DNA of 64,000 bases from RAM1 sp040376925 (GCA_040376925.1 JBEIPU010000003.1:1-64000), one strand, 5' to 3'; numbered from the stretch's first letter, positions 49,837-58,917 are shown. Made by a program: numbers and translations. Notes: generated by a model from the sequence alone, not told the origin.

Positions 49837-50743
49837 GCCTTTGGGGTGGCGGCTCGCCCAGCAGGGTGGCGATCTCGGCGTCCTTGTGCTCCCACAGGCC
49901 GGCCAGCCAGCGGTGAAAGGTTCCGCGGAACTCGCTGTCGGTGTCGTAGTCGCCGTCGGTGAACGCCGCCGGAATCGGCAGCTGGCGCGCGCGCAGCACG
50001 ATGCGTGGCGTGCGTCCGCACAGGAACTGCCAGAACGTCGGCACGCCGCCGGGGTAAACAATGGTCACGTCCACCAGCGAATGGAACTGCTCGCCCATGG
50101 CATTCAGCGCCAGCGCCAGCGCGCCGGCCTTGGGTTTGAGCAGGTGGCGGTAGGGTGACGACTGCGCCTGGTGTTTGGCGACGGTAAACCGTGTGCCCTC
50201 GGCAAAATTCATGACACTGGTGGGCACGAGCGCAAATTTTTCGCAGGCGCGGCGGGTGGTTTCGCGGTCTTGGCGGCGCAGGTCGGGATTCTTGCGCAGG
50301 TCGGCCTTGCCATGGCGCTTCATGAACGGGAAATCCAGTGCCCACCAGGCCAGGCCGATCACCGGCACCCAGATCAGCTCCTGCTTCAAAAAGAACTTCA
50401 GCATGGGAATGCGCCGGTTCATCACATGCTGCAGCACAAAGATGTCCACCCACGACTGGTGGTTGCAATTGACCAGATACCAGCCGCGGTAAGGCAGGCT
50501 GTCCACGCCCTGCACGTCCCAGGCGGTGTTTTGCGTCAGGCCCATCCACGCGCTGTTGCAGCTGATCCAGGCGGTGGCAATGGCATTGAGCACCGGGTCC
50601 ACGCGCCGGCGCACCGGCGCCAGCGGCAGCACCAGCTTGAGCAGCGACATGGCAAACAGCAGCGCGCACCAGAACAGGGTGTTGAGCACAAGCAGCACAA
50701 AGGCAATGACGCCCCGCACAACCGGGGGCAGGAATGACAGCAT
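49811..50743 (-). CDS. PlsC-type (YihG-like) acyltransferase
   Basis: A 310-residue membrane-associated acyltransferase. An N-terminal helix (about 8-32) is followed by the block I motif NHQSWVD, FFLKQELIWVPVIGLAWWAL, and the block III motif EGTRF. Such enzymes acylate lysophosphatidic acid or similar acceptors. ATG at 50743 gives a normal length; longer readings are antisense to the next gene. Confidence 0.9.
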   Translation of the reverse strand: MLSFLPPVVRGVIAFVLLVLNTLFWCALLFAMSLLKLVLPLAPVRRRVDPVLNAIATAWISCNSAWMGLTQNTAWDVQGVDSLPYRGWYLVNCNHQSWVDIFVLQHVMNRRIPMLKFFLKQELIWVPVIGLAWWALDFPFMKRHGKADLRKNPDLRRQDRETTRRACEKFALVPTSVMNFAEGTRFTVAKHQAQSSPYRHLLKPKAGALALALNAMGEQFHSLVDVTIVYPGGVPTFWQFLCGRTPRIVLRARQLPIPAAFTDGDYDTDSEFRGTFHRWLAGLWEHKDAEIATLLGEPPPQRLTARSTES

Positions 50744-50833
50744 GGGGATATGACCTGAAGAAAGCGGTGGCAAAGCCGTATTGTCAGCGGCGCGACCCCG
50801 CATCCGGCTGAGCCAGATCACAATACCTGCACC

Positions 50834-51538
50834 ATGCAGTTCCAGGTTGTGCGTGCGACACGCTTTGTCAGGGTCGAGGTCAGTGGCCCGGCCGATGTGG
50901 GCGCGTTCGTGCGGGGCATCCATGCGGTGGCGGCCGACACGCTGGCCCAGGGCGACCGGCTGCTGCTGGTCAACCTGCTGCAGGTCGAGGAAAGCCTGGA
51001 CTCCACCGGCCATTTCGTGCTGGGCGAGCAGGTGGCCCGGCAGCTGGGGCACCTGAGCCGGCTGGCGTCGGTGGTGCCCCCGGCGCGCATGACGCGCACC
51101 AGCGAAAAGGTGGCCCGCGCGCACGGCGTGCAGTTGCGCGTGTTCGACGCCGAACCCCCGGCGCTGGCCTGGCTGCTGGACGAGGCGAGCCCGCCCGAGC
51201 CCGCGCCCCAGGCCGACGGCAGCCTCATGGACCCGGTCCGCGCGGCCTGCTGGGATGCCTGGCGCCACCTGTTTCCGCCCAATGCCCAGGCGGTGCAGCT
51301 GTCCAACGGCAACCTGGTGATCGCCTGGGCGCTGGCGCGCGACCCGCAGGCGCTGTTTGAAATGTCCACGCCGGTCACCGTGCGCTTTGAGCCACAGCTG
51401 CTGGCCAGCATGGCGCAGGCCTCGGCCGTGCAGCGCCGGCGCATCGCGGCCAGCCAGGAAATGGGCATTCGCGCCGGCCTGCTGGGCTACGACCCCTATG
51501 CCAAGGTGCCGCAGGCGCGCGTGATTGTGGTCGGTTGA
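50834..51538 (+). CDS. conserved hypothetical protein, possible STAS-like N-terminal domain
   Basis: A 234-residue cytoplasmic protein. The first 110 residues (VVRATRFVRVEVSGPADVGAFV, then LLLVNLLQVEESLDSTGHFVLGE) have the strand-helix pattern of SpoIIAA/STAS-like domains. The C-terminal half includes GNLVIAWALARDPQALFEM. I do not recognise the family. It is divergent from the acyltransferase, with 90 nt between starts. Confidence 0.6.
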   Translation: MQFQVVRATRFVRVEVSGPADVGAFVRGIHAVAADTLAQGDRLLLVNLLQVEESLDSTGHFVLGEQVARQLGHLSRLASVVPPARMTRTSEKVARAHGVQLRVFDAEPPALAWLLDEASPPEPAPQADGSLMDPVRAACWDAWRHLFPPNAQAVQLSNGNLVIAWALARDPQALFEMSTPVTVRFEPQLLASMAQASAVQRRRIAASQEMGIRAGLLGYDPYAKVPQARVIVVG

Positions 51539-51595
51539 GCTTATGATCCCGCGCATGTTCTGCCGCCAATCCCCTCCCGCATCCCGCCAGTGAAC

Positions 51596-51701
51596 GGTGC
51601 GCGCTCAAGCGCACCGGTGTCGACCTGGCTTGCTGCTCCGGCCCTGACGCCGGCGCAGCGCGGATGAACGCACCTGCCCCAACCCTTTCACGGGCAGGTG
51701 C
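51596..51701 (+). promoter_or_regulatory. three-hairpin structured leader before the EamA transporter
   Basis: Three successive stem-loops: GGTGCGC/GCGCACC (51596-51615), GCTGC-CCGGC/GCCGG-GCAGC (51632-51659) and a 10-bp stem GCACCTGCCC/GGGCAGGTGC (51670-51701). They end 17 nt before the likely start codon. The layout suggests an attenuator or riboswitch, but I could not match a known class. Confidence 0.45.
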
Positions 51702-51717
51702 CCTTTGGGGAACCCAC

Positions 51718-52671
51718 ATGAATGTTTCTGTATTGCCTGCCCTGGCATGGGGCGGTGTGCTCGTGGCTGGCGTTTTATGGGGCGCGGGCGCCCTGGTGGC
51801 GCATGACCTGATGGCCCAGGGCATGTCGCCCGCCTCGCTGGCCCTGGCCCGGTTTGCGCTGGGCCTGCCGCTGTTGTGGTGGTGGCATGCGCGCCAGCGC
51901 GGCGCGGGGGGCCGCTGGCGCGCCCTGCCGCTGCGCCACCGCGCGCTGGTGGCCGGCACGGGCGTGGCCATGGCGCTGAACGTGACCTGCTGGTTCGCGG
52001 CCATCGCGCTCATGGGCGCGACCTTGCCCACGGTCATCTCCATCTGCTGCGCGCCGCTGTTCGTTGCCGGGGTGTCGGTGCTGCGCGGCTATGAGCGCGC
52101 GGGCTGGCGCCTGGGCGTGGCATTGGGGCTGGCCCTGGCCGGCGTGGTGCTGATCGTGCGACCGGCCTCGGGCTGGGTGCTGCCCGCGGGCCATGGGCTG
52201 GGCGTGGCGTTGTCGCTGGCCTCGGCCGCGCTGCAGGCCGGCGTGGTGCTGGCCAACGCGCGCATGCCTGCCGGGGTGTCGCCCGTCAGCGCATCGGCCT
52301 GGGGCATGACGGCCGCGGCCGCCGCCATGGCGCTGCTGGTGTTGCCCCAGGGGCTGACCTGGCCCGTGGGCACGATGGGCTGGCTGGGCTGGATGGGGGT
52401 GCTCTACACCGGCGTGGTGACCACGTCGATCGCCTACCTGCTGTTTGCCTGGGGTTCGCGCCGCATCACGCCCACGGCGGCGGGGCTGGGCATCCTGGTG
52501 GAGCCGCTGGCCACGGCGCTGCTCGCGGCCTGGCTGCTGTCGCAGCCGCTGGCGCCGCTGCAGTGGGCAGGGGCGGCGCTGATGGGTGCTGCGCTGGCGC
52601 TCATGGCCAGCGCAGCCGCATACAAAAGCAGGGCCAGCACAATGCCGCGAAACGGGATGCTGAACCAGTAG
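51718..52671 (+). CDS. EamA-family drug/metabolite exporter
   Basis: A 317-residue inner-membrane transporter with ten helices in two EamA repeats; the conserved end of each repeat is visible (ATLPTVISICCAPLFVAGV and AGLGILVEPLATALLAAW). The substrate is probably a metabolite or amphipathic compound. ATG at 51718 was chosen; an in-frame ATG at 51664 would place the strong third leader hairpin inside the coding sequence. The last 238 nt overlap the convergent membrane-protein gene. Confidence 0.85.
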   Translation: MNVSVLPALAWGGVLVAGVLWGAGALVAHDLMAQGMSPASLALARFALGLPLLWWWHARQRGAGGRWRALPLRHRALVAGTGVAMALNVTCWFAAIALMGATLPTVISICCAPLFVAGVSVLRGYERAGWRLGVALGLALAGVVLIVRPASGWVLPAGHGLGVALSLASAALQAGVVLANARMPAGVSPVSASAWGMTAAAAAMALLVLPQGLTWPVGTMGWLGWMGVLYTGVVTTSIAYLLFAWGSRRITPTAAGLGILVEPLATALLAAWLLSQPLAPLQWAGAALMGAALALMASAAAYKSRASTMPRNGMLNQ

Positions 52672-53012
52672 CGCCAGCCCAGGTGCACATAGGCGCCCAG
52701 CAGCAGCGCGCCCACCACCAGCAGGAACGGCGAGCCGAACAGCAGGGCCGGCTGCGTGAGCGCCAGCCAGGCCCAGACCAGGCCGAACAGCATGGCGCCG
52801 TAACTGTGGCTGGCGTTGAAGCCCACCCACGCGCGCCACATGGTGGTTTCGCGCGTGATGCGCGGCAGCGCCTGCTGCATGACGGCCATCACCGCCGGCT
52901 CGCGCGGGTGCAGGCGCTGGCCGCGAAAGGTGAACAGCAGGTGCGCCAACCCCAGCAGCAGGATCACGCCGGCGCTGGCGGCCATCAGCAGGGCGGGCAG
53001 GGTGGTGGTCAT
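52434..53012 (-). CDS. four-helix hypothetical membrane protein, overlapping eamA
   Basis: A 192-residue reading frame. The first 135 residues form a convincing membrane protein (helices about 5-25, 65-85, 88-108, 118-138; FNASHSYGAMLFGLVWAW). The last 55 residues are antisense to the eamA C-terminus, have low-complexity composition and may not be conserved. It is divergent from a TetR-type gene across a 14-bp inverted repeat and is the probable regulated target. The family is not firmly recognised. Confidence 0.65.
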   Translation of the reverse strand: MTTTLPALLMAASAGVILLLGLAHLLFTFRGQRLHPREPAVMAVMQQALPRITRETTMWRAWVGFNASHSYGAMLFGLVWAWLALTQPALLFGSPFLLVVGALLLGAYVHLGWRYWFSIPFRGIVLALLLYAAALAMSASAAPISAAPAHCSGASGCDSSQAASSAVASGSTRMPSPAAVGVMRREPQANSR

Positions 53013-53015
53013 GGA

Positions 53016-53050
53016 GATCCCTTATCTTTACAAGAGAAAGATAAGGGATC
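53016..53050. promoter_or_regulatory. 14-bp perfect inverted repeat, probable TetR-type operator
   Basis: GATCCCTTATCTTT (53016-53029), 7-nt spacer, AAAGATAAGGGATC (53037-53050). It lies 3 nt upstream of the minus-strand membrane-protein start. A minus-strand -35 TTGACA (53076-53071) with CATGAT 17 bp later (53053-53048) would put the operator across the transcription start. Confidence 0.75.
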
Positions 53051-53077
53051 ATGCGCTGCCATGTTTCTCGTGTCAAG

Positions 53078-53713
53078 ATGAGCGTCATGGCATCTCCCAA
53101 ACCCCGCCCGTACCACCATGGCAACCTGCGCGAATCGCTGATGCTGGCGGCCGACGAACTGCTGGCCCGCCAGGGCCTGGCCGGGCTGACCCTGCGCGAG
53201 GTGGCGCGCGTGGCGGGTGTGTCGCACGCCGCGCCGTACCACCACTTTGCCCACCTGGACGAGCTGCTGGCGGCGGTGGCTGCGCGGTCATTTGAAATAC
53301 TGGGCGCGGCCCTGGCTGAGGCCGCCAGCGCGTCCGACGCCCGCGAGGCCATGCTGCGCATAGGCGACGCCTACGTGGCCCATGCGCGCGCGCAGCCCGC
53401 ACACTTTCGGCTGATGTTCGGCCCGCTGCTGTCACGCAAGGATGAATTCCCCGCGCTGGCGCAGGCCGCCCGCGCTTCGTTCATGCAGGTGCTGCAGGCC
53501 GCCGAGCGGTATGCGCCCGGTGAAGGTGCCGTGGTGGCGCTGACCGGCTGGTCGCTGGGGCATGGCTTTGCGCACCTGGCCATTGACGGCGCGCTGGACG
53601 ACCTGCCAGTGCCCGTCACGCCCGGCGAGGCCATGGCGCGGCGCATCCACGAATGGGTGTTGCCCGTGCGGGACACGCCGGCGAAGCCCAGGCGGGCAAA
53701 ATCGGGGTCCTGA
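53078..53713 (+). CDS. TetR/AcrR-family transcriptional regulator
   Basis: A 211-residue repressor. The N-terminal HTH is YHHGNLRESLMLAADELLARQGLAGLTLREVA read in parts over residues 10-45, then AGVSHAAPYHHF for the recognition helix. A TetR C-terminal ligand domain follows. ATG at 53078 or 53087 are both plausible. The perfect inverted repeat in the gap to the divergent membrane-protein gene is its probable operator. Confidence 0.88.
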   Translation: MSVMASPKPRPYHHGNLRESLMLAADELLARQGLAGLTLREVARVAGVSHAAPYHHFAHLDELLAAVAARSFEILGAALAEAASASDAREAMLRIGDAYVAHARAQPAHFRLMFGPLLSRKDEFPALAQAARASFMQVLQAAERYAPGEGAVVALTGWSLGHGFAHLAIDGALDDLPVPVTPGEAMARRIHEWVLPVRDTPAKPRRAKSGS

Positions 53714-53733
53714 TCCGTTTTGCCCGCCCGCCC

Positions 53734-54309
53734 ATGCTCAGCCCCGCCGCCGCCCGTTCCCCGTTGCACACCCGTGCCATCACCTTTCGCGGCTACGCGC
53801 GCGACGACGGCCTGTGGGACCTGGAGGGCGAGCTGCACGACAGCAAGCATTACGGCTATGAAAGCAGCAGCGGCCCCGTGCCCGCCGGCACGCCCATCCA
53901 TCACATGCACATCCGCGTGACGGTGGACGACACGCTGTGCATCCAGGCCATTGAATCGTCCATGGACGCCACGCCGTTTGGCGAATGCGGCGTGGCCGGC
54001 GACACCTTGCAGCGCATGGTGGGCCAGACCATGGGCGCCGGCTGGCGCCAGACGATTGACCGCGCGATCGGCGGCGTGCAGGGCTGCACGCATTTGCGCG
54101 AGCTGCTGTTCAACCTGGCGACCGCCGCCTTCCAGACCATCCCGCATGCCAGGGAAGTGCGTCGGCGCGAGGCCGGCCTGCCGCGGTTTGAGGGTGACCA
54201 GCCGCCGTTCTACATGGGCCGGTGCATGACCTGGGACTTCAACGGCCCGGTGGTGGCGCGCGTGGCGCCGCAGTTCGTGGGCTGGGTCAAGCCGGTGCGC
54301 AAGAGCTGA
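53734..54309 (+). CDS. DUF2889 protein
   Basis: A 191-residue cytoplasmic protein with DUF2889 hallmarks: RGYARDDGLWDLEGELHDSK, PIHHMHIRVTVDD and GCTHLRELLFNLATAAFQ. In other bacteria the family often lies near genes for aromatic or phenolic compound metabolism, but no activity is established. It lies 20 nt after the TetR-type gene and may share its transcript. Confidence 0.8.
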   Translation: MLSPAAARSPLHTRAITFRGYARDDGLWDLEGELHDSKHYGYESSSGPVPAGTPIHHMHIRVTVDDTLCIQAIESSMDATPFGECGVAGDTLQRMVGQTMGAGWRQTIDRAIGGVQGCTHLRELLFNLATAAFQTIPHAREVRRREAGLPRFEGDQPPFYMGRCMTWDFNGPVVARVAPQFVGWVKPVRKS

Positions 54310-54313
54310 GGCG

Positions 54314-54934
54314 TTACAAGCGCGTCAGGCGAGCCGGGTCCGCCACATCCGCCTCATCATGCGTGACCAGCAGCGCCGGGATGCGCCGCGCACGCACCGT
54401 GGCAAAAACAAACTCGCGCATGCGCTGGCGCAGTGCGGCGTCCAGCCGCGAAAACGGCTCGTCCAGCAGCAGGGCCTGCGGCTGCGCCAGCAACGCGCGC
54501 ATGAGCGATACGCGGGCGCGCTGGCCGCCTGACAGCGTGGCCGGGTCGGCGTGGGAAAAGCCGGGCAATTCCAGGTCAGCCAGGGCTTGTGTGACGGCCG
54601 CTTCGCGCTGCGCGCGCGGGCCCGGCGGCACGGCAAACAGCAGGTTCTCGCGCACCGTCATGTGGGCAAACAGCAGGTCGTCCTGGAACAGGATGCCCAC
54701 GCGCCGGTCTTCGGTGGGCAGCGTGTCGATGCGCTGTGCGTTGAGCGTGACGCTGCCGTCAAAGCTGAACACCGGCGCCAGCGTGCCGCACACCGCCGCC
54801 AGCAGGCTCGATTTGCCCGAGCCGCTGTCGCCCATGACCGTGTGCACCACACCGGGCGGCACCTCCAGGTGCAGGTCTTGCACCAGCGTGGCCTCACCCA
54901 GCGCCAGACGTGTGACGTTCAAATGCAGACTCAT
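54314..54934 (-). CDS. ynjD: YnjD-like ABC transporter ATP-binding protein
   Basis: A 206-residue ATPase: Walker A GDSGSGKSS, signature LSGGQRARVSLMRAL, Walker B ALLLDEPFSRLD and the H-loop VTHDEAD. It is the third gene of a ynjBCD-type operon (binding protein, fused permease, ATPase), overlapping the permease stop by ATGA. The substrate of Ynj systems is not established. It converges on the DUF2889 gene with a 4-nt gap. Confidence 0.85.
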   Translation of the reverse strand: MSLHLNVTRLALGEATLVQDLHLEVPPGVVHTVMGDSGSGKSSLLAAVCGTLAPVFSFDGSVTLNAQRIDTLPTEDRRVGILFQDDLLFAHMTVRENLLFAVPPGPRAQREAAVTQALADLELPGFSHADPATLSGGQRARVSLMRALLAQPQALLLDEPFSRLDAALRQRMREFVFATVRARRIPALLVTHDEADVADPARLTRL

Positions 54935-56589
54935 GAAGGGACTTTGGCAAACCGCCGCGGCCGCCCGGCCCAGGCGGCCAGTGCAAACACCAGCGCGGGC
55001 AGCAGCCACTGCAGCCAGGCATAGGCCGCGGTCAGCGGCCGCTGCGCGCCACTGGCTAACGTGACGGCCTCGGTCGTGACGGTATTGAAGCGCCCCGCGC
55101 CCACAAACAGCGTGGGCAGGTACTGGGCCACGCTGACCGCAAAACCCACGGCCAGTGCCGCCAGCAGTGACGCGCGCAGCAGCGGCCATTTGATGCGCGC
55201 AAGGAAGGTGAAGCGGCTTTTTCGCAGCGACGCGGCGATCTGCGCGTAGCGCGCGTCAAAGCCCAGGTAGGCCGGGCTCAGCGCGATCAGCACATAGGGC
55301 ACGGCCGCCAGGGTGTGGGCCAGCCACAGGCCGGCAAAGTGCGCGTCGATATGCCACGCCAGCGTCAGCCGGTGCAGGCCGACCACCCACAACACCGACG
55401 GCAGCAACAGCGGCAGGTACACCAGCCGGCGCAGCCGTGCGTCCCAGGCGGGCGGCGCGCTTTCCAGCCAGGCCACGGACCAGACCAGGGCGGTGACGGC
55501 GCTGAGACCCGCCAAAGCCAGCGTGGTCCACAGCGTGTTGGCGCTGGACGCGACCGATTGCCAGGCCTGCAGGCCCCATTGCTGGGGCCATAGCTGCGGG
55601 AACGGCCAGGCGCCGGCCAGGCTGCCTACGGCCAGCGCCAGCATCACAGCGCCGTAGAGTATGGCCAGTGACAGAAGCGGCAGGCCCGATACCGCCTTGA
55701 GCACACCGGCGCGTCCCCGCCCGCCCGCTGTCCATCGCGACCGCCAGTGCGCTGCATGGCGCACGGTCCACAGTCCACCCGCCAGCACCGCCACCAAGCC
55801 GGCCAACAACCAGGCGGCTGCAGCACCCTGCGCATTCACGGCGGCGTCGGCGTCCAGCAGCCACTGCCAGGCGAGCACGGCCAGCGTAGGCGGGTTTTGC
55901 GGGCCGATGACCAGGGCCATGTCCACCACTGTCAGGCTGTAGGCCAGCACCGCCACCAGCGGGCCGGCCAGGCGCGGCCACAGCTGGGGCCACAGCACGC
56001 GCCACCAGGCGCGCTGCGGTGTGTAGCCCATGCTGCGCGCCGCGTCCAGCTCGCGCGCCCAGCGCACGCCGGTGTCGGCGCGCTGCAGCTGTGTGGCGGC
56101 GGCCCACAGCAAAAAGGGGACTTCCTTGGCTACCAGCACGGCGATCAGGCCCAGGCCCCAGGGGTCTTGCGTGGTGGGCCAGGGCGGCGGCGCATCAAAG
56201 CCCGTGGCCCAGGGCGACACGGCGCGCAGCAGCCAGCCGCTGGGGGCGATCAGAAAGGCCAGGCCAATCGCAAACGCTGCATGCGGCACGGCCAGCATGG
56301 GGGGTAGCGCCTGCACCACGCGTTGCCACAGCGCACCCGCAAAGCTGCGCGACAGCACCCAGGCCGTCAATGCGACAGACAACACCGTGGCAGCCAGCCC
56401 GGTCCACAGCGTCATGGCCAGCGCACGCGGCCATTGGGGTTGCTGCCACAGCTCGCGCCAGGCCGCAGCGTTGAGCGCGGCGGCCACGGCCGACAAGGCG
56501 GCCCAGGCCACGGGCACGGCCACCACCAGCGCCAACAGCACGGGCAGCCACAGCGCTTGCAGGTTTACTGGCCGTATCGCCGCAGCCAT
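54931..56589 (-). CDS. ynjC: YnjC-like ABC transporter permease (double-length)
   Basis: A 552-residue permease with about 12 helices, two fused BPD_transp_1 units typical of YnjC and of iron or thiamine permeases. EAA-type loops occur near the middle (ELDAARSMGYTPQRAWWRVLWPQL in parts) and near the end (IAASLRKSRFTFLARIKWPLL). It overlaps the binding-protein gene by 25 nt and ynjD by 4 nt. Confidence 0.87.
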   Translation of the reverse strand: MAAAIRPVNLQALWLPVLLALVVAVPVAWAALSAVAAALNAAAWRELWQQPQWPRALAMTLWTGLAATVLSVALTAWVLSRSFAGALWQRVVQALPPMLAVPHAAFAIGLAFLIAPSGWLLRAVSPWATGFDAPPPWPTTQDPWGLGLIAVLVAKEVPFLLWAAATQLQRADTGVRWARELDAARSMGYTPQRAWWRVLWPQLWPRLAGPLVAVLAYSLTVVDMALVIGPQNPPTLAVLAWQWLLDADAAVNAQGAAAAWLLAGLVAVLAGGLWTVRHAAHWRSRWTAGGRGRAGVLKAVSGLPLLSLAILYGAVMLALAVGSLAGAWPFPQLWPQQWGLQAWQSVASSANTLWTTLALAGLSAVTALVWSVAWLESAPPAWDARLRRLVYLPLLLPSVLWVVGLHRLTLAWHIDAHFAGLWLAHTLAAVPYVLIALSPAYLGFDARYAQIAASLRKSRFTFLARIKWPLLRASLLAALAVGFAVSVAQYLPTLFVGAGRFNTVTTEAVTLASGAQRPLTAAYAWLQWLLPALVFALAAWAGRPRRFAKVPS

Positions 56590-57770
56590 TCACGCTCCAG
56601 CGGGTCCACCCAGCTGCCGTGAGGCTCCAGGATCACCGGCACGGTTTGCTCTACCTGGCCGGGGGCGGGCTTGGTGCCAAAGCGCGCGCGCTCGGCGGCG
56701 GGCAGCTTGTCCAGTGCCAGCACGGTCGGGTCGCCCCAGACGGCAATGTCGGCCTTGCGGGCCTGTGCCTGCGGGGACATCATGAAATTGATGAAGACCT
56801 GCGCGCCCTCTTTGGCGTTGGCATTGAACGGGATCGCCAGAAAGTGGGTGTTGCCAATTGCGCCGCCCGCCATCTGCCAGGCGTACACCGTGTCGGCCTG
56901 GCGTTTGGCGGCGATCTCGTTGGCGGCCTCGTTGGGGTTGAAGCTGAGCGCAATCATCAGCTCCCCGTCCGCCACCATCTGGCGGATGGCCGCGGGGTTG
57001 GCCGGAAACTGCTTGCCCGCGCGCCACAGGTGCGGGTGCAGCGCATCCAGGTACGCCCACAGCGGCGCGGCGGCCGCAGCCAGCGCCTCGGGCGTGACCG
57101 GTTTGTACAGGGCCGTGCGGTCGGTGTTCAGCTCCACCAGCGCCTGCTTGAGGAAGGTGGTGCCCACAAAGGCCGGCGGGCGCGGGTAGCTCAGCCGCCC
57201 GGGGTTGGCGCGCGCGAAGTCCAGCAGGGCCGCGATGCTGCGCGGCGGCACCGGCACGCGCCTGCGGTCGGCGTATAGCGTGAACTGCGCCATGCCCCAG
57301 GGGGCTTCCAGGCCCTCCACGGGTTCGGAAAAATCCATGCGCGTGGTGGGCTTGCCCACGGTGTCCACGTACTGGAAGTTGGGCAGGCTTTCAGCAAACG
57401 GGCCAAACAGCAGGCCTTCACGCTTGAGCGTGAGGAAGTTCTCGCCGTTGATCCACACCGCGTCCACGCTGCCGCCGGTGAGCTTGCCCGCAGCCTTTTC
57501 GCTGCGCACGCGCTTCACGGCCTCGGCGGTGTCGGTGAGCTTGACGTGCTCCACCTGCACGCCCCAGCGGGTGTTGACCTCGGCCGCTGCCCACTGCAGG
57601 TAGGCATTGGTGCGGTCGCTGCCGCCCCAGGCGTTGAAGAACACCTTTTGCCCGCGCGCGCGGGCTTCCAGGGCGGCCCAGGCCGGGCTTTGCGCCCACA
57701 CGGGTATGGCTGCGGTGGCGGTGATCAGGGCCAGCGTCTGGCGGCGTGACAGCAGGGGTGTGGGCTTCAT
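56565..57770 (-). CDS. ynjB: YnjB-like ABC transporter substrate-binding protein
   Basis: A 401-residue periplasmic protein with a twin-arginine-like signal (SRRQTLALITATAAIPVWA). It resembles YnjB: KVFFNAWGGSDRTNAYLQW, VDAVWINGENF, the DFSEPVEGLEAPWGMAQF stretch and IPFNANAKEGAQVFINFMMSP. It heads the ynjBCD operon. Related systems carry thiamine, iron or polyamines; the ligand is unknown. Confidence 0.87.
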   Translation of the reverse strand: MKPTPLLSRRQTLALITATAAIPVWAQSPAWAALEARARGQKVFFNAWGGSDRTNAYLQWAAAEVNTRWGVQVEHVKLTDTAEAVKRVRSEKAAGKLTGGSVDAVWINGENFLTLKREGLLFGPFAESLPNFQYVDTVGKPTTRMDFSEPVEGLEAPWGMAQFTLYADRRRVPVPPRSIAALLDFARANPGRLSYPRPPAFVGTTFLKQALVELNTDRTALYKPVTPEALAAAAAPLWAYLDALHPHLWRAGKQFPANPAAIRQMVADGELMIALSFNPNEAANEIAAKRQADTVYAWQMAGGAIGNTHFLAIPFNANAKEGAQVFINFMMSPQAQARKADIAVWGDPTVLALDKLPAAERARFGTKPAPGQVEQTVPVILEPHGSWVDPLEREWLRRYGQ

Positions 57771-57827
57771 GGGGGTCAGGGTGGCTGCTTGCAGTACGTG
57801 CGTCGTCGCGCGGCGGATGTTCTTACC

Positions 57828-58889
57828 TCAGGCCAGCAGGGCCTGGGCGAATTCGCGCGCGTTGAAGGTCTCCAGGTCCTCCAGCTTCTCGCCGACGCCG
57901 ATGAAGTACACGGGAATGGGCCGCTCCTGCGAGATGGCGGCGAGCACGCCGCCCTTGGCCGTGCCGTCCAGCTTGGTGACGATCAGGCCGGTGAGCCCCA
58001 GCGCATCGTCAAACGCCTTGACCTGCGTTACTGCGTTTTGCCCGGTGTTGCCGTCGATGACCAGCAGCACCTCGTGTGGCGCGGTGTCCTGCGCCTTGGT
58101 CACCACGCGCTTGATCTTGCGCAGCTCGTCCATCAGGTGCAGTTGCGTTGGCAGGCGCCCGGCGGTGTCCACCAGCACCACGTCCTTGCCGCGGGCGCGG
58201 CCGGCGGTCACCGCGTCAAAGCTCACAGCCGCGGGGTCACCGCCCTCCTGGCTGATGATTTCGACCGTGTTGCGGTCGGCCCACACGCCCAGCTGCTCAC
58301 GCGCTGCGGCGCGGAAGGTGTCGGCCGCGGCCAGCAGCACTGACGCGCCTTCGTTGGCCAGGTGCCTGGTCAGCTTGCCGATGGAGGTGGTCTTGCCCGC
58401 GCCGTTCACGCCGGCCACCATGATCACGGTGGGCTGGTGCAGGCCGATCACCAGCGGCTTTTCCAGCGGTTTGAGCAGCGCGGTCAGCGCTTCAATCAGC
58501 AGGTTGCGCACCTGCACCGGGTGCGTTGCGCCGCTTTCCTTCACGCGGCGCTTCACCCCGTCCAGCAGCTGCTGCGTGGCCTTGACGCCGGTGTCTGCCA
58601 TCAGCAGAGCGGATTCCAGTTCCTCATACAGCGCGTCATCAATCCGCGCACCGGTGAACACGCCTGAAATGCTGGAGCCGGTCTTGCGCAGGCCGGCGCT
58701 CAGCTTGTCCAGCCAGCGCGCGCGCTCGGGCGGCGCGCTGTCGGGTGCGACAACAGGGTCGGGCACCGCGATCGGCGCCACCAGCGCACTGCCGATCAGC
58801 GTGGCGCCAGCGGGTGGCTGCGCGGGCGAGGCTGCGGGCAAGGTCGCGGGTTCAGGGGCGGGCGGCTTTTTCCGGAAGAAACTGAACAT
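57828..58889 (-). CDS. ftsY: signal recognition particle receptor FtsY
   Basis: GTPase receptor that docks SRP-bound ribosomes at the membrane. The 353-residue protein has a short proline- and alanine-rich N-terminal A domain (MFSFFRKKPPAPEP), the helical N domain and the G domain: GVNGAGKTTSIGKL, the AADTFRAAAREQL box, LVDTAGRLP and VTKLDGTAKGG. ATG at 58889 gives the canonical MFSFF start. It is divergent from the M16 peptidase genes, 28 nt apart. Confidence 0.97.
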   Translation of the reverse strand: MFSFFRKKPPAPEPATLPAASPAQPPAGATLIGSALVAPIAVPDPVVAPDSAPPERARWLDKLSAGLRKTGSSISGVFTGARIDDALYEELESALLMADTGVKATQQLLDGVKRRVKESGATHPVQVRNLLIEALTALLKPLEKPLVIGLHQPTVIMVAGVNGAGKTTSIGKLTRHLANEGASVLLAAADTFRAAAREQLGVWADRNTVEIISQEGGDPAAVSFDAVTAGRARGKDVVLVDTAGRLPTQLHLMDELRKIKRVVTKAQDTAPHEVLLVIDGNTGQNAVTQVKAFDDALGLTGLIVTKLDGTAKGGVLAAISQERPIPVYFIGVGEKLEDLETFNAREFAQALLA

Positions 58890-58917
58890 TGGGGACTTTT
58901 TAGAATCACACGATTCT

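Noticed and set aside
49811..51556. 581-residue extended reading of the acyltransferase
   Set aside because: The first 270 residues are antisense to the 50834-51538 gene; the ATG at 50743 gives the family's normal length.
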